Below the pieces are notes generated by a model that was given only the letters and a program-made list of their open reading frames with translations, did no database searches and was not told the origin of the DNA. This document shows positions 58,471-64,000 of a DNA stretch of 64,000 nucleotides, piece by piece (positions within the stretch are counted from its first letter, which is position 1; every line of letters begins with the position of its first letter). The translations under genes were made by a program, and so were the position numbers. Origin of the DNA: Arenicellales bacterium (GTDB taxonomy: Bacteria > Pseudomonadota > Gammaproteobacteria > Arenicellales > JAJDZL01); NCBI GenBank assembly GCA_958295885.1, contig OY282380.1:1-64000 (forward strand), in the 5' to 3' direction.

Positions 58471-58971
58471 ATGAGTTCTAATATCGTTTCATCATCCTGG
58501 GAAGTGATACAAGGCATTTTCGAGGAATCCATCCCATTTAACAAATCTCTTGATATCAAAGTTTCTGACCTTGAATCAGGAAATCCGAAATTATATGTTG
58601 ATATGCAGGAACAGTTCGTTGGGAATTTCGTTCGGGGAAATTTGCACGGTGGCGTAATCGCTACACTATTGGATGTCATCGGCGGCATGATTGCTTTTGT
58701 CGATGTCGTCCACCGAAAAAATTTTAATACTTTCGACGAAAAAATTAAACAGTTCTCACGTATGGGTACGATCAATATTCGCATTGATTATCTGCGCCCT
58801 GGGCATGGATCTCAATTTACAGCAAGCGGCTATGTATTGCGTACCGGCAATAGCGTCGCGGTAACGCGAATGGACCTGCACAATGAAGAAAATTTACTGA
58901 TAGCTGCAGGCACGGGCACTTACACAGTTGGTTTGCGCAGTGAGACACTGCTCTCGTCACAATCGAATTGA
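58471..58971 (+). CDS. PaaI/YigI-type acyl-CoA thioesterase
   Basis: 166 residues with the hotdog core VRGNLHGGVIATLLDVIGGM, where the HGG motif marks the active site, and RIDYLRPGHGSQFTASGYVL. It probably hydrolyses medium or long acyl-CoA. Its stop overlaps the start region of the downstream HTH gene by four bases, so the two may be co-translated. Confidence 0.82.
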   Translation: MSSNIVSSSWEVIQGIFEESIPFNKSLDIKVSDLESGNPKLYVDMQEQFVGNFVRGNLHGGVIATLLDVIGGMIAFVDVVHRKNFNTFDEKIKQFSRMGTINIRIDYLRPGHGSQFTASGYVLRTGNSVAVTRMDLHNEENLLIAAGTGTYTVGLRSETLLSSQSN

Positions 58972-59624
58972 ATTTGAGGGGAGACAGAAGGTTGGCAGAA
59001 AAATTGAAACTATCCAAACTAGATAGAACCCGACCCAAACATTTCGGTTTCGGCACGGATTCTATCTCAAATAAATCTGAACCTGATTTATCCATTCGAT
59101 TGGATACCGGAACTCGGTTGGCAGAAGCAAGAAGGAAATTGGATCTAACTCAGTCTGATATTTCACATCAGATCAAGCTCTCTGAAGATCTCATAGACGC
59201 TATCGAATTCTGTCGTTACGATAAACTTTTCGGCAAAGCCTATGCCACCGGTTATGTGAGAGCCTATGCATCCGTGGTTCAGCTTGACCCAGATGAGCTG
59301 ATCGAAAATGACCCTCAGCTCGGAGTCGAAGCAATTACGAACATCGAGACGGCAAATTACCCTTCCAGCAGCAACAAAACACACTATACGACTACTTGGT
59401 CAACCATCGCAACTCGCATCATTGTCATCGGATTGATCCTGTTGCTTGCTGTAGCAGGCTGGAATTTTCGAGATGAATTCATGGCTTGGTGGGACGGTCA
59501 GGTTCAAGACAGTCAGGTTCAACAGCAGAATATTCTCGAAATTCAGGAATCTCCGACCGATGAGCAGCAAAAAACCAATCCTGCAGAACCAAGCGGAATT
59601 GACAACATTCAAACGCCTTCTTAG
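58968..59624 (+). CDS. RodZ-like HTH membrane protein
   Basis: 218 residues at most. Starts are TTG 58968 or TTG 58992; GGGGAG lies suitably before the latter. An N-terminal HTH_25 domain (TGTRLAEARRKLDLTQSDIS, FGKAYATGYVRAYASVVQLD) is followed by one membrane segment (about 148-168, IIVIGLILLLAVAGWNF) and a low-complexity Gln-rich tail. The order matches RodZ, a cell-shape and MreB partner, but the periplasmic domain is short. It could be a RodZ variant or a related membrane-anchored regulator. Confidence 0.75.
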   Translation: MNLRGDRRLAEKLKLSKLDRTRPKHFGFGTDSISNKSEPDLSIRLDTGTRLAEARRKLDLTQSDISHQIKLSEDLIDAIEFCRYDKLFGKAYATGYVRAYASVVQLDPDELIENDPQLGVEAITNIETANYPSSSNKTHYTTTWSTIATRIIVIGLILLLAVAGWNFRDEFMAWWDGQVQDSQVQQQNILEIQESPTDEQQKTNPAEPSGIDNIQTPS

Positions 59625-59664
59625 GCTTGATTAAAACTGCGGCGGCTCGTCGCAGCAAGTTCGA

Positions 59665-62600
59665 TCAATTTCCTGATGCATCTCCAACAGGATCTTGTTG
59701 TGTCGTTTGTTCCAATTGCCGCCGGGCTCGTCGCCTGCGGCGACTTTCGAGCGGCACCAGAAAGACCGCGGTTAATGGAGGCACCATGAACAGAGTCAAT
59801 ATCGCGGACATAGACAATCCACCGACTACGACCGAGCCAAGTCCACGATAAAGTTCTGAGCCTGCTCCGGGAAACAAAACCAACGGCAGCATTCCACATA
59901 CGCTCGTAAACGTGGACATGAAGATGGGGCGGATTCGGTAGCGGGTTGCACGCAATATCGCTTCTTCCGCATCTAATTTTCCGACTCGATAATGGTGCAG
60001 AGACTGGTGCACCAGCAGAATTGCATTGTTTACCACGATTCCAATGAGAATTACAAATCCTAAGAGAGTCAGCATATCCAAAGGTTGGAGAACGAAGGTA
60101 TTCAATATTGCGAGTCCTGCTACTCCGCCCGCAGCAGCAACTGGAACTGCAAGAAGGATGATGAGTGGATAGATGAAACTCTCAAAAAGTATCGCCATGA
60201 CCAAGAACACAATGATCAATGCGACAATCAATTGAAGCACCATCGCATTCCAGGTCACAGCCAGGGAATCTGCAGTGCCTGAGAGATTGAATTGGATGCT
60301 CGGAGGAATTCCTTCCTCCCGCAATGGTGCGATGACATCAGTTTGAATCAGCTCAATGGCTTCTTCCATCGATACTGCTGAGGATGGCCGAACTTCCAAC
60401 GTAATCGTTCGCAGTCGTTCTCGATGCCGAATCGCAGTTGGACCCGCAGTAATTTCAACTTCAGCGACCGAACCAACCGGGACGATTCGACCGCTGGGTG
60501 TGACGACCGGCAAACTCCCGATGTTTTGCGTCTCAGTCACAGTGTCCTGGCGTCCGATTAGAGTGATGTCGGTCAGGCGTCCTTCATACAGAGTCTCATC
60601 GACACGCAGGCCGTCGTTGAATACATCCACTGCCAAACTCAATTCCAAAGCGGACAGGCCATTGTCTGCGAGTCGCAAACGATCTGGCGAGATCCGCACC
60701 TCTGGCACTCCCAATTCCAAGCCTGGATTTGGACGAAACTGATTTCCTTCTCCAATCGGCAAAGCCGTTAAAATTTTCTGGGCAGCTCTGCCTGCTGTAG
60801 CTAATATTTCTTCAATGGAAGCACCCGATATATCAAGATCAATCTTTCTGCCTGCGCCGATTCCCCGTCCAAAAATCGATGGCTGACTCATAAATCCGAA
60901 AGTTCCAGGTTCTTTAAATACGGGAATCTGCAAAACAGGAATCAACTCGGCCACACGACTTGGATCATTGGAAATCGCTCCCACAAACATAGTTGCTCGA
61001 GTTGAAACAAAAAAGAATCGTTTGATTTTTGGCAATTCATCGACAGCTTGCGACGGATCTTCAGTGGCTTGTTCACCCTCAGTCACCCAATGTGGACGGA
61101 TCGCAGATTCGATGTTGCTCGCGATTCCCGTCATGGTTTCCAAGTTGTAGCCCGGAGGCGGCACGATCAGCCCAAATATTAAATTGTTGTTCCCTTCGGG
61201 CAGGTATTCGAGAGGCGGCAGAAATCTCTGTGTGAAAAACAAAGCTGTGATGGAAATTACGGCAACCCAAACCAACGCGAGCATCCGACGATGAACCAGA
61301 CGTTTTGTAAATCCGATAATGAATCGAACAAAGTTCGCTGCGACATCATCCAAAACAGGGATGCGCAGTTGCTTGCGGCGAATTCCTTTCCCGACACTCG
61401 ACCTCAGCAGCCTTCGCGATAAAGCGGGAATCACCGTCACCGAAACCAACAGCGATAACAATACCGAGACCGAAATTGCGACTGCAATATCTCGAAACAG
61501 CTGTCCAATCTCCAAGCGGGAAACCAAGATCGGAATAAACACCATCACAGTAGTCAGTGCTGACACCAGCACGGCGCCCCAGACCTGCCGAGCGCCTTCA
61601 ATCGCTGCATAACGAGCTGAATGCCCCTGTTCGTGTTTGCGAAAGATATTCTCCAGGATAACAATGGCAGCATCTACTACCATGCCCACTGCAAATGCCA
61701 GTCCAGCGAGTGATACGACATTTATTGATCGTCCGAGCGCGGCCATTGCGACAAAAGCCCCGATCACGGAAACAGGAATTGCAATTGAAACATTGAAGGT
61801 GGCGCGGATGGACCTCAGAAACAGCAGCATCACCAGTGCAGCAAACAAACCACCCACCCAGATATTCTGTCGCACCAGTTGAATGGATGAATCGATATAA
61901 ACGGTCTCATCATAAACCTGACGCAGTATAAGCCCGCTGTCTGGCATCACGGTCCGATTGAGATCAGCAACAACTGTCCTGATTTTACTCATGGTCTCGA
62001 TCACGTTGGCGCCGACTTCCCGAGTAACCCTGAATGGAATGGACGGCTGACCTTGCACCCTGATGATTGCGGTTGGGTCCTGATAACCCACTTTGACATC
62101 CGCAATGTCCTCAATTTTGATGCGTCCGCTACTGCCTGAAACAACATCTGCGTCGGAACGGATGACGATCTGACGAACCGCCTCTACGGTATCCAACTCT
62201 CCATCAGAACGAACGATGTACCTACGCTTGCCTTCGTCAATGTCACCAGCCGACAAAGACACATTGGCCGCGCGCAGAGTTCGAAGAATTTCCCCTACTG
62301 TCAGATGGTAGCGAGCTAGATCGTTGGGGCTGATGACGATCTGGATTTCCGGATCAGATCCCCCAAAAACCGTGACTTCGCCCACCCCGGGAACTCTTTC
62401 AAGTCGATCTTGAATAATTTCTTTAACGAACTGACCATATTCATGTACAGGACGCTCATTCCCTGTTTGACGAACGACGTTGAACCAAGCAATGCCATTT
62501 TCAGATGTTCCTGACGTCGTAAGCTGTGGTGAACCAGCCTCTTCCGGATAGCTGCCCACTCGGTCCAGCCGATTGGATATAAGCAGCAGTGACTTCTGCA

Positions 62601-62916
62601 TGTCGGTTCCCACCTCGAACTCCAACTGAATTCGCGAACGGCCTGAATCAGCCGTTGCGGTAATCGTTCGGAGGTTTTCAAGGCCGGTCAGTTCATCTTC
62701 CTGCACGTTGACAATTTCTCGTTCGACTTCCGCAGGCGCCGCACCCGGCCAGATCGTTGTAATCGTAATGATCGGTCGATTGACGTCCGGAGTCAGTTGA
62801 ATAGGAATATTGTTTAAGGCAAGCATTCCAAACAAAACAACCATCAGCACTAACGCGATCACCGCCACAGGGCGATCGACGGCACTGGCAATTAAATTGT
62901 TTGACGTTCGTTCCAT
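59665..62916 (-). CDS. RND-family efflux permease
   Basis: 1,083 residues with the AcrB-type duplicated layout: a first membrane helix at about 13-33, a porter domain, and a membrane block with GMVVDAAIVILENIFRKHEQ (conserved Asp of the proton relay). A second porter and membrane block with IGIVVNNAILLVHQSLHHYR and MFMVPPLTAVFLVPL-like end follow. The tail is Arg-rich. It exports hydrophobic compounds using proton flow. No adaptor lies next to it in the same direction; the plus-strand adaptor at 56075 may be its partner after rearrangement. Intact. Confidence 0.9.
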   Translation of the reverse strand: MERTSNNLIASAVDRPVAVIALVLMVVLFGMLALNNIPIQLTPDVNRPIITITTIWPGAAPAEVEREIVNVQEDELTGLENLRTITATADSGRSRIQLEFEVGTDMQKSLLLISNRLDRVGSYPEEAGSPQLTTSGTSENGIAWFNVVRQTGNERPVHEYGQFVKEIIQDRLERVPGVGEVTVFGGSDPEIQIVISPNDLARYHLTVGEILRTLRAANVSLSAGDIDEGKRRYIVRSDGELDTVEAVRQIVIRSDADVVSGSSGRIKIEDIADVKVGYQDPTAIIRVQGQPSIPFRVTREVGANVIETMSKIRTVVADLNRTVMPDSGLILRQVYDETVYIDSSIQLVRQNIWVGGLFAALVMLLFLRSIRATFNVSIAIPVSVIGAFVAMAALGRSINVVSLAGLAFAVGMVVDAAIVILENIFRKHEQGHSARYAAIEGARQVWGAVLVSALTTVMVFIPILVSRLEIGQLFRDIAVAISVSVLLSLLVSVTVIPALSRRLLRSSVGKGIRRKQLRIPVLDDVAANFVRFIIGFTKRLVHRRMLALVWVAVISITALFFTQRFLPPLEYLPEGNNNLIFGLIVPPPGYNLETMTGIASNIESAIRPHWVTEGEQATEDPSQAVDELPKIKRFFFVSTRATMFVGAISNDPSRVAELIPVLQIPVFKEPGTFGFMSQPSIFGRGIGAGRKIDLDISGASIEEILATAGRAAQKILTALPIGEGNQFRPNPGLELGVPEVRISPDRLRLADNGLSALELSLAVDVFNDGLRVDETLYEGRLTDITLIGRQDTVTETQNIGSLPVVTPSGRIVPVGSVAEVEITAGPTAIRHRERLRTITLEVRPSSAVSMEEAIELIQTDVIAPLREEGIPPSIQFNLSGTADSLAVTWNAMVLQLIVALIIVFLVMAILFESFIYPLIILLAVPVAAAGGVAGLAILNTFVLQPLDMLTLLGFVILIGIVVNNAILLVHQSLHHYRVGKLDAEEAILRATRYRIRPIFMSTFTSVCGMLPLVLFPGAGSELYRGLGSVVVGGLSMSAILTLFMVPPLTAVFLVPLESRRRRRARRQLEQTTQQDPVGDASGN

Positions 62917-63583
62917 TTAGAAGTTCACCGTACTTCCCTGGGGGCACATTTCCATTGTGAGTGGTTGCCGACTGCCAGTGCAGCTCGCATGCGGGCTGGG
63001 CCAGACGCGGCCAGATATTTCTTTGATCATCGGTTTCAAAGCCTTGATTGGCAGCGATTGGCAATAAAGATTCATCGCGTTTTGATCAAACTTTTCGACA
63101 AACATCTTTTGTTCATTTGTAATAGGGACGATCTTTCGACTGTTCCCTTGCGAGCCTGTCGTTAACGGTAGGAGGATCGTGACAATAGTATTTTTGAAAC
63201 TCGCCGTGATGCGCAAGCATCCAGTAATTCTGCGTAAAGATTTAGGGTCGAAGCAGCTCAGCTGCTTATTCACCATAAGTCACCGGGGCATTCATAAAAC
63301 CAACGTTATGAAACAATGCTGTAACCACAGTTTGGGTGCCAAAACCATCCCGATACAACTTTGTGGCAGCCTGGAGACAGTGACGGCAGAGATCAATCAG
63401 ATAACCAAATACAGGACCATGTTCCATTACTTTTGACAGCCGCTGCGCGCGTTCAGCTTTGTGATTCTCATGAAATTCAGCCTGCTGTGAATTCAAAACG
63501 GTCCATTCGGAACGAGTGAACTGCTTCATGGGTTTCTCGAAGTATTTCCAATCTGGGTGGAGTAAGTAGCTGCGCTCAGACAT
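62917..63583 (-). pseudogene. HD-domain phosphohydrolase-like pseudogene
   Basis: Starts MSERSYLLHPDWKYFEKPMK, reads FGYLIDLCRHCLQAATKLYR (His of the HD set) and VVTALFHNVGFMNAPVTYGE, then TAA near 63266, after which AAELL continues in frame before another stop. The remainder, HHGEFQKYY in one frame and MFVEKFDQNAMNLYCQSLPI with KALKPMIKEISGRVW in another, completes the family pattern. So one gene of about 200 codons is broken by at least two stops and a frameshift. LLHDIG of active members reads LFHNVG here, so the HD doublet is also lost. Confidence 0.75.
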
Positions 63584-63711
63584 GACCTAGCCATTTTACA
63601 TTTGTTCAATGTTTCAAAACAGAATTCACTCTGTGTGAATATACAAGAGTCAACACAGCGTGATTGCTGTATTGCAGATCCTTCAGCTGCAACTACGGCT
63701 TCAATTGGCGT

Positions 63712-64000
63712 TCAGACATCCGCGAACTCGCTTTCCTTGCATCGTAAAATTCGATTCCATGCATAATCTTCATAACTGCGGGACACGTAAATTTCGAAAT
63801 CATTCTGTATGGAATGGATCAAGATGCCACCCAGCTCAAACACCTCAGCTGCGACAGCGCCAGCTGGCTTCAATTCGTGCAGATTTACGGATACGATCTG
63901 ATTCATGAGCCGATATTTGTTCTTTCCGCGAACCAAAAAACCAGAATACATGTCAGACACGTTGACACAGCTGATCCTGAATTCGCCGCAATGCTTCAAA
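63712..64000 (-). CDS. Partial protein at the right edge (unknown)
   Basis: A frame enters from the window edge and reads KHCGEFRISCVNVSDMYSGF and MNQIVSVNLHELKPAGAVAA to a stop at 63712. Alternating strands and the G-D-Y-like turns could fit a PilZ-type or other beta domain, but I do not recognise it. It is incomplete at the 5' end. Confidence 0.45.
   Translation of the reverse strand, partial: LKHCGEFRISCVNVSDMYSGFLVRGKNKYRLMNQIVSVNLHELKPAGAVAAEVFELGGILIHSIQNDFEIYVSRSYEDYAWNRILRCKESEFADV

Noticed and set aside
62917..63276. A separate small exported protein directly upstream of the RND permease
   Set aside because: Its sequence EKFDQNAMNLYC...KALKPMIKEI continues the HD-domain family pattern of the preceding frame, so it is the tail of a pseudogene.
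1..64000. CRISPR arrays
   Set aside because: No regularly spaced repeats with unique spacers were seen on either strand.

Overview
The window reads as a Gram-negative proteobacterial chromosome, probably a gammaproteobacterium. It has an outer-membrane porin ending in Phe, a periplasmic adaptor and an RND pump, a RodZ-like HTH membrane protein, and a corrinoid methyl-transfer module of a type common in marine and host-associated proteobacteria. No ribosomal or housekeeping marker fixes the species. The striking property is decay. Roughly half of the sequence is insertion sequences or their remains (IS1595 of three kinds, IS1380, IS1182, IS110, IS3, ISAs1, IS66-like and IS4-like, DUF4338/DruA-transposase fusions, and an ORF-less group II intron). 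Several chromosomal genes (fpg, an HD-domain gene, a DNA methylase) are broken. This pattern fits a symbiont or other host-restricted lineage in the IS-expansion phase of genome reduction; that is an inference.

Layout. 1-2049: porin. 2052-17194: a 15.1-kb block bounded by directly oriented IS1595-family copies and flanked by an identical 8-bp repeat TTTCATTT, whose left copy contains the porin start codon. This looks like a composite transposon. Its cargo is a broken two-gene system, a roughly 1,070-residue protein plus a roughly 2,020-residue DEVH helicase with a DUF1998/MZB-type Cys cluster, best matching Druantia type III (druH-druE). druE is itself split by a 3.2-kb IS1595 element with perfect 29-bp ends that carries its own passenger genes: membrane protein, small ORF, DUF5678, retropepsin-like protease, lipoprotein. 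17.2-20.7 kb: displaced porin leader, internally deleted IS110, broken fpg, two overlapping remnants of one IS. 21-33 kb: a TPR membrane protein, a small exported protein, a GrlR-like protein, many IS fragments, an intact DUF4338-DDE transposase fusion, and the ORF-less group II intron.

33.9-47.4 kb: metabolic genes. They are a YbdK-type carboxylate-amine ligase; then, on the minus strand, corrinoid protein, methyl-THF:corrinoid methyltransferase, RACo-type reductive activator and N-acyl-D-amino-acid deacylase; and, after an IS1380 insertion, a creatinase-like M24 protein. Together these suggest demethylation of a methylated amine with transfer of the methyl group to tetrahydrofolate, but the substrate-specific MttB-type methyltransferase is not in the window.

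47.6-53.7 kb: an AT-rich islet (chimeric IS1595, RelE-like toxin, small protein, DNA methylase fragment) and a second DUF4338-ISAs1 fusion interrupted by an IS110 element with a candidate bridge-RNA region. 54-64 kb: ordinary, mostly intact chromosome: TPR protein, carboxylesterase, DUF1330, RND adaptor, thioesterases, tRNA-Ala(CGC), DinB protein, RodZ-like protein, RND permease, and an HD-domain pseudogene.
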